From contig CAVSTF010000016.1 of the NCBI GenBank assembly GCA_963730785.1, positions 1 to 64,000 on the forward strand: DNA of 64,000 nt, given 5' to 3'. Position numbers and translations under genes: made by a program. The notes beneath the pieces were generated by a model. The model did not search any database. It had not been told where the DNA came from and saw only the letters and a program-made list of their open reading frames with translations. The DNA comes from Bog-473 sp963730785 (GTDB lineage: Bacteria; Actinomycetota; Acidimicrobiia; Acidimicrobiales; RAAP-2). Of the stretch, positions 21,140 through 32,241 are shown piece after piece (position 1 is the stretch's first letter; each line of letters opens with the position of its first letter).

Positions 21140-22270
21140 CTACTGACCAACCCTCGAGGGACAACCGGCGCTGCAGCACCATGCGCGACGGAGGGAACGG
21201 TGGATCGAGTCAGATGGCTGATGGAGACGCATTCGGCCAAGCCGCTTTGGCTTCACGTAGCCATTGTCAGCGAACCATCGGGCCGCATCCCTCATGGCCT
21301 CTGAGGGCGGGCGTGAGGCGTAGCCGAGCTCATTTCGTGCCCGGGCGTCATTGAACATCATGTTGGTGGTCGACATCCGGGCTGCCTCGAGCGAGGCGAA
21401 CGGTTCCCGCTTCAGGATCCGCCCTTCGACGAGCTGAGAGATCGCTCCGGCACTTAAGGCCAAGCCCCTCGGCACCTGGAACTTCGGAGCCGGGAGACCG
21501 GTCACGCCAGCCAGTCCGGCCAGGAACGGTCCCATGCCCATGTTCTCGCCACCGACGATGTAGCTGCGACCTATCGCGCCTCGTTCGAGGGCCAGGAGAT
21601 GCCCCGCAGCCAGGTCATCCACATGGACCACATTGAGTGTGGTGTCGACGAACGCCGGGATTTTCCCATTGAGAAAGTCCAGCACCAGTTTCCCGGTAGG
21701 TGTGGGCCGGGTGTCCCGTGGTCCAATCGGAAAGGTCGGGAGCACCAACGAGACCGGGGCTCCCTGCGCAGCCGCACGCAGGACCTCATGCTCGGCCACG
21801 TACTTGGTCCGCTTGTAGAGGCCGAACAGGTGGGCGATGTCGGCGTAACAGGTTTCATCGGCCGCTTCGCCCTTGGCGGCACCATCGAGGCCAAGTACTC
21901 CGACCGTGCTGGTGTAGATGACCCGTTCGCACCCGGCGATGCGCGCCGCTTCAAGCACATTGAGCACGCCACCGACGTTGACCTCGTAGAACGCCTTCGG
22001 TTCGGGAGCCCAGAATCGATACATCGCCGCCAAGTGAAAAATAAACCGGGCATCTGTGCAGGCTTTGGTCACCGCGTCCCCATCGCGGACGTCAACCTCG
22101 ATCACTTCGACGTCGAGACCCTGCAAGTTCCGGGTGTCGCCGCCAGGCTCAAGCAGAGCCACCACCTTGGCTTGACGAGCCAGCAACGCGTGGACGACGG
22201 CTGAACCGATAAAACCAGCGGCACCGGTGACGACCACCCGATCGCCCGGGTTGATGGTCGGATTGCTCAT
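21140..22270 (-). CDS. hpnA: NAD-dependent sugar epimerase/dehydratase, HpnA-like
   Basis: 376 residues of the extended short-chain dehydrogenase fold. The nucleotide motif is VVVTGAAGFIGSA (GxxGxxG, residues ~12-24); the active site is YKRTKYVAEHEV with the YxxxK pair; and there is the HpnA-like block LVLPTFPIGPRDTRPTPTGK. HpnA is named for its presence in hopanoid-biosynthesis clusters, where it is thought to act on side-chain sugars. The next gene upstream is a class-III aminotransferase, but no squalene-hopene cyclase is in this window. The tail after NGYVKPKRL (about 30 residues) is basic and unlike the family and may result from a frameshift. The start overlaps the aminotransferase stop by four bases. 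Confidence 0.8.
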   Translation of the reverse strand: MSNPTINPGDRVVVTGAAGFIGSAVVHALLARQAKVVALLEPGGDTRNLQGLDVEVIEVDVRDGDAVTKACTDARFIFHLAAMYRFWAPEPKAFYEVNVGGVLNVLEAARIAGCERVIYTSTVGVLGLDGAAKGEAADETCYADIAHLFGLYKRTKYVAEHEVLRAAAQGAPVSLVLPTFPIGPRDTRPTPTGKLVLDFLNGKIPAFVDTTLNVVHVDDLAAGHLLALERGAIGRSYIVGGENMGMGPFLAGLAGVTGLPAPKFQVPRGLALSAGAISQLVEGRILKREPFASLEAARMSTTNMMFNDARARNELGYASRPPSEAMRDAARWFADNGYVKPKRLGRMRLHQPSDSIHRSLRRAWCCSAGCPSRVGQ

Positions 22271-23751
22271 TGCGTGACCGCTTGGGTGACGTGAGCCGAG
22301 TGACCATTGCCATTGCCATTGCCGTTGCTGGTGCTGGGCAACTGGTAGGAGGCTTCAGGTCGAGCCTTGCCTGGTTTGCGCAGCGCACCCTTGGCCATGG
22401 TGCGTCCGAATTCGAAGAGCATGCCGCCGCCCGTGTGGGCGTCCTTCATTACGTCGTCGAGCGCATTGACGAAGTAGTCGATCTCCTCTTGCCCGCAAAT
22501 GAGCGGAGGTAGGAGCTTGATGATGTTGACGTTGTCCGCTGCCACCTGCGTGAGGATGCGATGACGATGGAATAGGGGCACCACCAACATTTGGGAGAAG
22601 ATGGCCGGCCGGATGCGTTCGAGCGTATTGAACCGTCGGCGAATCCCCTTCGACTGCGGGGCGTCCGAATTCGAGCCCGATCATCAGCCCCTCACCCCGC
22701 ACTTCATGGAACATCTCGTAGCGATCGACCAGAGGGGCGAGCGCGGCCTTGAAGTCCAGCCCGGTTTGGTGGGCGCGGTTGACGATGTCCTCATCGTCGA
22801 AGGTGGCCAACGTGGCGAGGCCGGCCACCATGGCGAGCTGATTCCGACCGAAGGTGGTCGAATGCTTGAGCGCCTTTTCCAGTGAGTCGTAGATCGAAGT
22901 GAAGACCGGGTCGGTCATGAGGACGGCGCCCACGGGGATGAAGCCGCCGGACAATGCCTTGGACACCGTGATGATGTCGGGCTTGAGGTCGTAGTGCTCG
23001 AAGCAGAAAAACTTGCCGGTGCGTCCGAGTCCGGTCTGCACTTCATCGAGACCAGGAGGGTGCCGTGAGATCGGCAGAGTTCCTGTGCCTCTTTCCAGTA
23101 CTCAGGCGATGCCATGTACACGCCCTTGCCCTGGATCGGCTCGACGACAAAGGCGGCGACGTCTCGCTTTTTCAGGGCCCGGCGAAGGGCCTCGATGTCG
23201 CCGAAAGGCACCGACTCGGTCCCTGGGAGCAACTTGCCGAAGCCCTCACGGAAGTCGGCTCCACCATTGAGCGACAGCGCACCGGTGGTCAGGCCATGGA
23301 AGGCATGTTCGGCGAAGAGGACACGAGGGCGCTTGGTGGCTTGACGAGAGAACTTGATCGCCGACTCGATCGCCTCGGCGCCGGAGTTACAGAAGAAGAC
23401 CCGATTGATGTCCTCCCAACAACGGTTGACCAACTCTTCGGCCAGAATCCCGGCCAGAAGCGCGCAATCCATCTGCACCATGTTGGGGAGGTCAAGGTCG
23501 ATGGCTTGGTGGAGTGCGGCCTTGAGGGCCGGATGACTCCGACCGAGGGCGTAGACGCCAAACCCGGAGAGAAAGTCGAGATACCGCTCGCCTTCGGCAT
23601 CGAAGAGGTACGAGCCCTCGCCCCGGACATAGAAGCGATCGAAGCCAATCGTCTTGAGCACCCGTCCGAGTTGAAAATTGAGGTGCTTCTCATGGAGCGC
23701 GTAGTTCTCTCCGTGCCGAGACTTCAGCAACTCACCTACATCGAACGCCAT
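22267..23751 (-). CDS. Class-III PLP aminotransferase, possibly hopanoid-related (frameshifted twice)
   Basis: About 490 residues, MAFDVGELLKSRHGENYALH. The ornithine/acetylornithine-type layout is complete: YLDFLSGFGVYALGRSHPAL, VFFCNSGAEAIESAIKFSRQ (phosphate-binding), FVVEPIQGKGVYMASPEY, DEVQTGLGRTGKFFCFEHY, and SKALSGGFIPVGAVLM with the PLP lysine in SKALSGG. Frame changes occur near 23050 (before DEVQTG) and near 22660 (before RFNTLERIRPAIFSQMLVVP). The C-terminus carries an Asn-Gly repeat (SNGNGNGNGHSA). Adjacency to the HpnA-like gene makes an HpnO-like role in aminated hopanoid side chains possible, but acyl-CoA or polyamine substrates are equally open. Confidence 0.8.
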
Positions 23752-24067
23752 ACTTCTCCCTTACGACTCGGCACAGGACGACTCTCAAAGTAATGGCGAG
23801 ACTTTGTGGGTAATCCGATTCCTACGATGAACTCACTGTGTACGCAGGCGACGAATGCGACAAGACCACGGAATGGTCTCAGCCACGAACTCGTCACGCC
23901 TACTTGCACATACGTTTCAATTCGGCACTGCGATTTCGACTTGCACATCCGTTCCATTTCGGGACCGAACGAGTCAATCTCTATCAAGCCAATCTGTGAG
24001 TTGTCTTAGATCTGAGTGGTAGAGCGCCAACACCATTGAGCTCACGACCTGGACTTAGGATCGCCCC
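23752..24067. other. Divergent intergenic region, no gene seen
   Basis: 316 bases between the aminotransferase (minus) and an F420 oxidoreductase (plus). The middle (about 23900-24010) is visibly richer in A and T than its surroundings and probably holds both promoters. A 67-codon frame on the plus strand has no ribosome site and no protein-like pattern, so I do not call it. Confidence 0.5.
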
Positions 24068-25038
24068 ATGCCTCATGGCGATATCGACGGTCCGGTCAGG
24101 GTGCCATTCGCTCGCCAGTCGGTGTCGATTCGTCTCTATCCACACAACGACCTCGATGCCGGAGTCATCGTCAGCGAACTGGTCGACCAAGCCGGCATTG
24201 CCCTGCGATACGGCTTCGATGGCGTCATGACCAGTGAGCATCACGGCGGCTTCGCCGGCTACATGGCCCAACCGCTCCAGATGGCATCGTTCGTCCTCGC
24301 CGAGCACGGCTCGGGTTGGGTCGCCGCGGCACCGCTACTGCTCCCGCTGCGCCCAACCGCGCTGGTGGCCGAGGAGGTGGCGTGGCTCAACGCCCACTAT
24401 CCCGGGCGGGTTGGGCTCGGCGTTGCCATCGGTGCCTTGCCGCTTGACTTCAAAATTGCGGGCAAGCGACCTGAGGAACGCCGTCGATAGCTTCAAATCC
24501 GAACTGCCTCGACTGGTGGCCATGCTTCGAGGCGAAGACTTGGGAGAACTGGCAAACGACGCCGCACTGTGCCGGTGCGCCACGAACCCAGTACCGGTGC
24601 TCAGTGCCGCTGTCTCCAACGCAGCGGCAATCCGAGCGGCGCGAAATGGAGCCGGACTTCTCATCGAAGGCATGTCCGATCCGGATCGAGTGGCCCGACT
24701 TTGTGCTGCCTATGACAACGCTGGAGGGACGGGCTCCAAGGTATTGATCCGACGGGCCTGGCTGGGCGCCCTCCCGACCGAGCTCGTCGATCGACAACGA
24801 GCGGTATACGACAGCTACTCCAATAGCGCCACGGCATTCGGGAACGATCAGACCGTGACGGCCGCTTCGCCTGACGGAACTCATTGAACGACTGGCGGCC
24901 ATTGTGGCCTCGACCGGAGTCGACGCGCTCAATCTGCGAGTGCACCTGCCCGGCGTCACTCCCGAAGCAGCACGTGATCAGATTGAGATGATCGGCTCGG
25001 CGGTGGTGACCCCACTCAAAGCGGCGTGGCCAGGCTGA
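24068..25038 (+). CDS. LLM-class F420-dependent oxidoreductase (frameshifted)
   Basis: Luciferase-like enzyme. The first frame reads RQSVSIRLYPHNDLDAGVIV, GFDGVMTSEHHGGFAGYMAQ, RPTALVAEEVAWLNAHYPGR and VGLGVAIGALPLDFKIAG. The middle frame continues NAVDSFKSELPRLVAMLRGE and VPVLSAAVSNAAAIRAARNG, and a last frame supplies DELIERLAAIVASTGVDALN up to the TGA at 25038. The first break, in 'attgcgggcaagc', is repaired by removing one G from GGG, giving IAASDLRNAVDSF. The second is near 24870. Total about 320 residues, normal for the family. Substrate unknown. It is convergent with an SDR gene 35 bases downstream. Confidence 0.8.
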
Positions 25039-25073
25039 GCGGACCCGACCGTGCAGGCGTTGCTGCGGTGCCG

Positions 25074-25872
25074 CTATGTAATTGGCGTCCAGCCGCGGCT
25101 GATGTGATTGCCGCCATCGACATCCACATTGACACCGGTGATTTGGCGGGCATCGTCTGAAAGCAAGAAGCAGACTGCCGCAGCAATGTCTTCTGACTCG
25201 GTCAGACGACCCAGTGGCAAGGCCGAACCGGCGGCACGGCCGTCATCGGCCTCCCACATGGGGCGGGTCGCCGTTGTTCGAACCAATCCCGGACTCACCG
25301 CATTCACTCTGACGCCTCGGGCGGCGAGGTCGGCGGCCACCGTGCGGGTCATGGCGTTCAAGGCTGCCTTCGCTGATGCGTAGGCCACCATGGCCGACGT
25401 GGTTTTGTGCGGCGATCCACTGGAGATCAGCACGACTGCTCCCCCGTTGTCGCCGAGACCCTCGGCCAAGGCGGCCCGAATAAGGGCGAGCGCGGGCCAC
25501 GTGTTCAGCCGCAAGGTCGTCATCATCTGCGTTTCGGTGATGGCATCGAAGGACCGAGGATGGGGAGCACCACCCACCGTGCTCACGACCAGATCGATCC
25601 CGCCAAATTCTTGCGCTCGCCCGGGCGGCCATTTCGTGAGCGGCTTCCTCGGTATCCATGGAGCCGGCGACACCGACGACCTTGAACCCCTGCGCTCGCA
25701 GTTCCTCTTCAGCCGCCGCAAGGCGGGATTGGTCTCGACCGTTGATGACGACTGATGCGCCTTCTTGAGCCAGGCGGACGGCACAGGCGCGTCCGATACT
25801 GGGGTTGGCGGTTGATCCGGTGACGAGCGCAACCTGGCCAGCGAATCGCTGACTCGTACCCTCCGTCGACAT
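25074..25872 (-). CDS. Short-chain dehydrogenase/reductase (one frameshift)
   Basis: About 265 residues, MSTEGTSQRFAGQVALVTGS. The cofactor motif is TGSTANPSIGRACA, with NGRDQSRLA for NADP(H) preference; the catalytic residues are in VVLISSGSPHK (Ser) and YASAKAALNAMTRTVAADLA (YxxxK), and the C-terminal VNVDVDGGNHISRGW is standard. The frameshift near 25615 lies in GCCGCCCGGGCG; removing one G from GGG joins AARRAQEFGGIDLVVSTVGG. The gap of about 100 bases to the VOC gene upstream holds no feature. Substrate unknown. Confidence 0.85.
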
Positions 25873-25975
25873 TTGGCTCCCCCACGTTCACATTTCCCCG
25901 CGGCTCGATGATCCTATGTAGCCCGTCGAGTGCCGAGCGGCGATGGGGTGAGCCGTCAGTCTGGACCGCCGACCC

Positions 25976-26317
25976 TTAACTTCCCGAAATGAGTCCCAGC
26001 ACGTTGCCGTCGGCATCGGTCACCCGTGCAATTCGGGTGTCCCCGCCCACGTTCTGGGGTTCGGCCTCGATGGTGGCCCCGGCTGCGATCACCTCGGCGA
26101 CCGCGGCCTCAAGGTCGGCCACACGGATGTAGGCCACCGAGACAGCCGGGCCATGCTCATGACCGGCTGGGTTGAGGCCGATCTCAATGCCTCCCACATT
26201 GAACCCGACGTAGTACGGCTGGTCGGTGTGTGGTTCGGTGCCGAGGAGGGCGGAGTAGATCGCCTTGGCCGCTTTGAGGTCTCGGACGGGGTGGACTATG
26301 GACGCTAGGTTGTTCAT
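25976..26317 (-). CDS. VOC/glyoxalase-family protein
   Basis: 113 residues from ATG 26317 (MNNLASIVHPVRDLKAAKAI). It has the single betaalphabetabetabeta pair of VOC proteins: YSALLGTEPHTDQPYYVGFN and the second module YIRVADLEAAVAEVIAAGAT ending ITDADGNVLGLISGS-like. Members include glyoxalases, dioxygenases and resistance proteins; lacking clear metal ligands, I cannot assign a reaction. It is divergent from the ECF41-type sigma factor gene, sharing an 80-base region with a strong inverted repeat. A GTG start at 26368 is possible but would place the repeat inside the coding region. Confidence 0.8.
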   Translation of the reverse strand: MNNLASIVHPVRDLKAAKAIYSALLGTEPHTDQPYYVGFNVGGIEIGLNPAGHEHGPAVSVAYIRVADLEAAVAEVIAAGATIEAEPQNVGGDTRIARVTDADGNVLGLISGS

Positions 26318-26344
26318 ACCCATTTGACGTTGGCCAAGCGGAAA

Positions 26345-26370
26345 ATGTGACATTCCCTTTTTCGTCACAT
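26345..26370. promoter_or_regulatory. Inverted repeat ATGTGAC-N12-GTCACAT, probable operator
   Basis: Two perfect seven-base half-sites, ATGTGAC (26345-26351) and GTCACAT (26364-26370), are separated by 12 bases, in the 80-base gap between the divergent VOC gene and sigma-factor gene. A related palindrome, GTGTCACAC, follows at 26378-26386, 11 bases before the sigma ATG. The spacing of 19 bases between equal positions is about two helical turns. The GTCACA core suggests a dimeric repressor or sigma-dependent control, but no particular regulator can be named. Confidence 0.5.
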
Positions 26371-26397
26371 GCCAGTGGTGTCACACGTCAATTGAGC

Positions 26398-27267
26398 ATG
26401 ACCATCATGGACCAGATCGAAGAATTCGACGCTGAACGAGCCCGACTCACTGGAATAGCAGTGCGGATCCTGGGCTCGGACGCTGATGCGGACGACGTGC
26501 TCCAGGAAGCATGGCTGCGCTATTCCGGCGCCGACCAGGTCGATGACCTTCCGGCTTGGCTGACCACGGTGGTGACTCGACTCTGTCTGGACCAGTTGCG
26601 CAAGCGCGGCACGAGGTCAGAGGCTGAGTTGGGAGCGCCGATCGACGCTCGCCCGGTTGACCCAGAGTCGGACGCCCTGATGGCCGACCGGGTCGCCGGA
26701 GCCATGTCGGTCGTACTCGACACGTTGGCGCCGGCCGAACGGGCGGCCTTCGTGCTTCATGACGTGTTCGGCTATCCCTTCGATGAGGTCAGCGCCATTT
26801 TGGGACGCTCCAGTACCGCCGTCCGCCAGCTGGCCAGTCGGGCTCGTCGCAAGGTGGAAGGGCTGCCCGAGCCAGCAGCGGAACGGGCGAGGCGCACCGA
26901 TCGGCATCAAGTAGTGGATGCCTTTCTCACTGCGGCCAGGGGTGGAGATCTCTCCACCCTGATGGCCCTGCTCGCCCCCGATGCCATCATGAGAGCCGAC
27001 CTGGTCGGTCAGCGAATGGGCACCGACTCTGTCTATGAAGGGGCCGAAGCCGTGGCCGGTCGATTCAATGGCGCCCAGGGCGCGGCCCCGGTGGTGGTGG
27101 ACGGCGAACTCAGCGCCGCCTGGATTGCCGCCGGTCACGTACGGGTGGCCTTTATCTTCCACGTCGACGCCGGTCTGATCAGCGAAATTGAGCTGATCGC
27201 CAACAAGGAGGTACTAGCCACCATGGACTTTGTGCCCGTGGCGGACGACGCACCGATGGAGAATTGA
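26398..27267 (+). CDS. ECF sigma factor, SigJ/ECF41 type with SnoaL-like C-terminal domain
   Basis: 289 residues, MTIMDQIEEFDAERARLTGI. The sigma-2 region is AVRILGSDADADDVLQEAWL, the linker PAWLTTVVTRLCLDQLRKRG is characteristic of ECF41, and sigma-4 is LAPAERAAFVLHDVFGYPFD with ILGRSSTAVRQLASRARRKV. The last ~100 residues (VVDAFLTAARGGDLSTLMAL, ... DAIMRADLVGQRMGT) form a SnoaL/NTF2-like domain, which in ECF41 factors modulates sigma activity in place of an anti-sigma factor. A UvrA-like gene starts five bases after its stop and is probably co-transcribed. A second ATG at 26407 is an alternative start. Confidence 0.88.
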   Translation: MTIMDQIEEFDAERARLTGIAVRILGSDADADDVLQEAWLRYSGADQVDDLPAWLTTVVTRLCLDQLRKRGTRSEAELGAPIDARPVDPESDALMADRVAGAMSVVLDTLAPAERAAFVLHDVFGYPFDEVSAILGRSSTAVRQLASRARRKVEGLPEPAAERARRTDRHQVVDAFLTAARGGDLSTLMALLAPDAIMRADLVGQRMGTDSVYEGAEAVAGRFNGAQGAAPVVVDGELSAAWIAAGHVRVAFIFHVDAGLISEIELIANKEVLATMDFVPVADDAPMEN

Positions 27268-27272
27268 GCGCC

Positions 27273-29664
<2,392 letters not shown>

Positions 29665-29798
29665 CTCGTGGGTTGCTCAGACATTTCTTCGGGCTCGGCC
29701 AGATTCTTGGCCCAGTATGTCGATCTGCGGCGCACCCGTTCGTTTAGAGGGTACGAGGCCGGCACCGAGCCGGAGCAAGTCCCGAAAAGGAGCACCAC

Positions 29799-30153
29799 AT
29801 GAAGCAATACCTGTTGGCCATGTACCAGCCCGACGGCACGCCGCCGCCGCCCGAGGTCTTGGCGCCGATCATGCAAGGTCTTTCGGATGATCCGCTCCGA
29901 AATGGAAACTGCCGGTGCCTTCGTCTTCACCGATGGATTGGAGTTTGCCGACTCGGCCACCGTGGTCCGGTACCAGGACGGCGACATTTCCATGACCGAC
30001 GGTCCCTACGTGGAGGGCAAGGAGCACTTGGGTGGCTTCTGGATCATTAAGGCCGCCGATCTCGATGCCGCGCTCGGATGGGCCCGCAAGATCACCACGG
30101 CCTCCACGCTGCCGATTGAGGTTCGACCCTTTCGGCGTGAAGTCGAAGACTGA
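29799..30153 (+). CDS. YCII/DGPF-domain protein (one frameshift)
   Basis: About 118 residues. It starts MKQYLLAMYQPDGTPPPPEV after the purine-rich AAAAGGAGC, and continues in the next frame as IRSEMETAGAFVFTDGLEFA, DISMTDGPYVEGKEHLGGFW and IEVRPFRREVED. The DGPYxExKExLGGF motif defines the DGPF subclass of YCII-related proteins. Genes of this subclass usually sit directly beside ECF42 sigma factors, as here (4 bases from stop to the TTG start). Their biochemical role is unknown. The break lies near 29885. Confidence 0.85.
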
Positions 30154-30157
30154 CTGA

Positions 30158-31394
30158 TTGGCAACATGGCCGACCCACGCGCTCGAGATTGAAGACATCT
30201 TCAGGTCAGAGCGGGGTCGCGCCATCGCCATCCTGATTCGCCTCTGCGGTGACATCGACCTGGCTGAGGAAGCACTGCAGGAGGCGTTCATGACCGCCAT
30301 CGAGCGGTGGCCGACCGAGGGATTGCCGCCGAGTCCCGTGGGCTGGATCATCACCACCGCCCGCCACCGCGCCATCGACCGACTGCGGCGCGAGGCCACC
30401 AGGCCGGACCGACAGTCGCAGGCCCAGGCGGCCTTGCTGCAACTCGCCGAACCGAGAGAGGAGGACACGAACATGCCCGATGATCGACTTCGATTGCTCT
30501 TCACCTGCTGCCATCCATCGTTGTCTTCCAACGCCCAGGTCGCGCTCACCCTCCGCCTGTTGGGCGGCCTGACGACAGCGGAGATCGCTCGGGCCTTTCT
30601 GGTGCCCGAACCCACCATGGCCCAGAGGCTGGTCCGGGCCAAGCACAAGATCAGTGCGGCCCGGATTCCCTATCGGGTTCCGGAGCACGACGAGTTGTCC
30701 GATCGCCTCCGGCCGGTGTTGGCCGTCATCTACCTCATCTTCAATGAGGGCTATGCAGCCAGTGCGGGTGACGAGCTCGTCCGGGCTGACCTGTGTGGGG
30801 AAGCCCTCCGGTTCAGTCGACTCTTGACCGAGTTGCTGCCCGAAGAGGCGGAGGCCTGGGGATTGCTGGCGTTGCTCCTGCTGATCGAGGCCCGCCGACT
30901 GGCTCGCACCGATCCAGCCGGGAATCTCATCCTTTTGAGCTCAGCAGGACCGGGCACGGTGGGACCGAGCCATGATCACCGAAGGGCAGTCCATTGTGCG
31001 CCGGTGCATCGAGTGGGGCCGGCCGGGGCCGTATCAACTCCAGGCCGCCATCAATGCCGTGCACGATGATGCGCCCGTCAGTGCCGCCACCGACTGGCTG
31101 CAGATTTTGACGCTCTACAACCAACTGGCCGCCATGGCGCCGAGTCCGGTGGTCAGTCTCAACCGAGCCGTGGCCGTGGCCGAGGTCGACGGGCCGGACG
31201 TGGCCCTGGCGCTGGTGGACGGCGTGCCCCTGGTCGGGTTCCACGTGTTCCACGCCGTGCGGGCCGACCTGTTGCGTCGATTGGGTCGGCCGAGTGAGGC
31301 CATCGCCGAATACGAACTGGCGCTCACCGCGACCGAGAACGCAGCACAGCGCCGCTTTTATCGCGAGCGCTGTGCTGCGCTGTCATCGGCGTGA
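30158..31394 (+). CDS. ECF sigma factor, ECF42 type with TPR-like C-terminal extension (frameshifted)
   Basis: About 412 residues. Sigma-2: IEDIFRSERGRAIAILIRLC and DIDLAEEALQEAFMTAIERW; sigma-4: FTCCHPSLSSNAQVALTLRL with the helix-turn-helix LTTAEIARAFLVPEPTMAQR. The long C-terminal part (YLIFNEGYAASAGDELVRAD, LQAAINAVHDDAPVSAATDW, PSPVVSLNRAVAVAEVDGPD) is the TPR-like extension of ECF42, which is needed for its activity and replaces an anti-sigma factor. The frame changes near 30940, before RARWDRAMITEGQSIVRRCI. The start is uncertain: TTG 30158 is in frame, while an ATG at 30166 would need another one-base correction. It forms the typical module with the upstream DGPF gene. Confidence 0.87.
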
Positions 31395-31417
31395 CCCACT
31401 CACGCCGAAGAGCCTTA

Positions 31418-31440
31418 CGCTTTTACCAGCGGTAAAAGCG
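31418..31440. terminator. Perfect hairpin, probable bidirectional terminator
   Basis: CGCTTTTACC (31418-31427) and GGTAAAAGCG (31431-31440) form a perfect ten-pair stem with the loop AGC. It lies 24 bases after the ECF42-type gene on the plus strand and covers the stop codon of the small convergent membrane-protein gene on the minus strand. A T-tract after the stem is lacking, which is common for actinobacterial terminators. Confidence 0.55.
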
Positions 31441-31587
31441 GTGACGACCGGCGGTCTCGCCCCGACCGAGGGCGGCGCCCACGAGCCAGAAAATAGCGAA
31501 GACGACTGCCGCCACCCATAAGAGGTGCACCGCAAAGCCGGCGCCGAAGAACAGTAGGACAATGAGAAGAAGCAGTAGTAGCAACAT
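31423..31587 (-). CDS. 54-residue hydrophobic membrane protein, Lmo0937/DUF5670-like
   Basis: A small gene found by reading the minus strand. The N-terminus is MLLLLLLLIVLLFFGAGFAV, followed by HLLWVAAVVFAIFWLVGAAL, then a short Arg/His-rich end, RHRFYRW, and TAA. This is the arrangement of the tiny hydrophobic proteins annotated as Lmo0937-family or DUF5670: one or two membrane helices with FGxGF-xxHxLW and a terminal RWYRW-like motif. They are common in soil bacteria and often stress-induced; the molecular role is unknown. The stop codon lies inside the hairpin at 31418-31440. It is too short to appear in routine ORF lists. Confidence 0.8.
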   Translation of the reverse strand: MLLLLLLLIVLLFFGAGFAVHLLWVAAVVFAIFWLVGAALGRGETAGRHRFYRW

Positions 31588-31624
31588 GCACAATTACTTC
31601 CCGATTTCAGAACCCCTTAAACCC

Positions 31625-32224
31625 TTATGTCACTGCGCGATCTATCTCTATGGCCAAGTCGCCGATGTGCGATGCGTTGATGTTGATGATGTCCATGGGG
31701 CAGCTGGACAGGGCCACCACTACCGCTCGCTGCGCGGTGAAGGTGAGTGCATCGCCGGCCGATGATGGCGCCGGATGGGTGACCAGATCGCCGTTGGCCA
31801 ATACCTCCACGTGCATGAAGACATTGAAGGGCTGCGGCACCGTCACTGTGGTGCCCATCGTCTCTTCCATACACATTCGAAGGTTCTCGGCACACGACCG
31901 GTGACCGTCATCGGCACCCAGTGATCGATACCGCTCGGGATCACACGCGGCATACAAAGTGTCGTGCACACCTGGCGAGGTGTCACCGTCGAACCGGAGA
32001 ATGGGTTGGCGCCGGTTGGTCAACAGCAGGTCGCCCGGCTTGGGTGTCATACGCCTGGTACTGGGGCGGGTGTGCTCCATGCTCATGAACTCGGTCACGT
32101 CGCCGTCAATGAAGGCGAAGAGATCGCCCACCTGTCCGCCGGCCACGTCAATCACCCGGAACTGCTCACCGGCGCCGACCCGAATGGCCCGTCCTTCACC
32201 AGCCGGAATCACCAGACGCTCCAT
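31625..32224 (-). CDS. DUF1989 / urea carboxylase-associated family protein
   Basis: 199 residues, MERLVIPAGEGRAIRVGAGE. Landmarks are FRVIDVAGGQVGDLFAFIDG, EFMSMEHTRPSTRRMTPKPG, LLTNRRQPILRFDGDTSPGV, and the Cys/His-bearing HDTLYAACDPERYRSLGADD and HRSCAENLRMCMEETMG. The family is linked to urea carboxylase and amino-acid or guanidine utilisation; Cys and His residues are thought to bind zinc. No urea carboxylase gene is present here, so the physiological role is open. Intact; it begins 17 bases downstream of the S53 peptidase stop on the same strand. Confidence 0.85.
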   Translation of the reverse strand: MERLVIPAGEGRAIRVGAGEQFRVIDVAGGQVGDLFAFIDGDVTEFMSMEHTRPSTRRMTPKPGDLLLTNRRQPILRFDGDTSPGVHDTLYAACDPERYRSLGADDGHRSCAENLRMCMEETMGTTVTVPQPFNVFMHVEVLANGDLVTHPAPSSAGDALTFTAQRAVVVALSSCPMDIININASHIGDLAIEIDRAVT

Positions 32225-32241
32225 GGGGCGGCTTTCTCCGT

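Noticed and set aside
23806..24009. A 67-codon plus-strand frame in the divergent intergenic region
   Set aside because: No ribosome site, A/T-rich promoter-like surroundings and no protein-like pattern.
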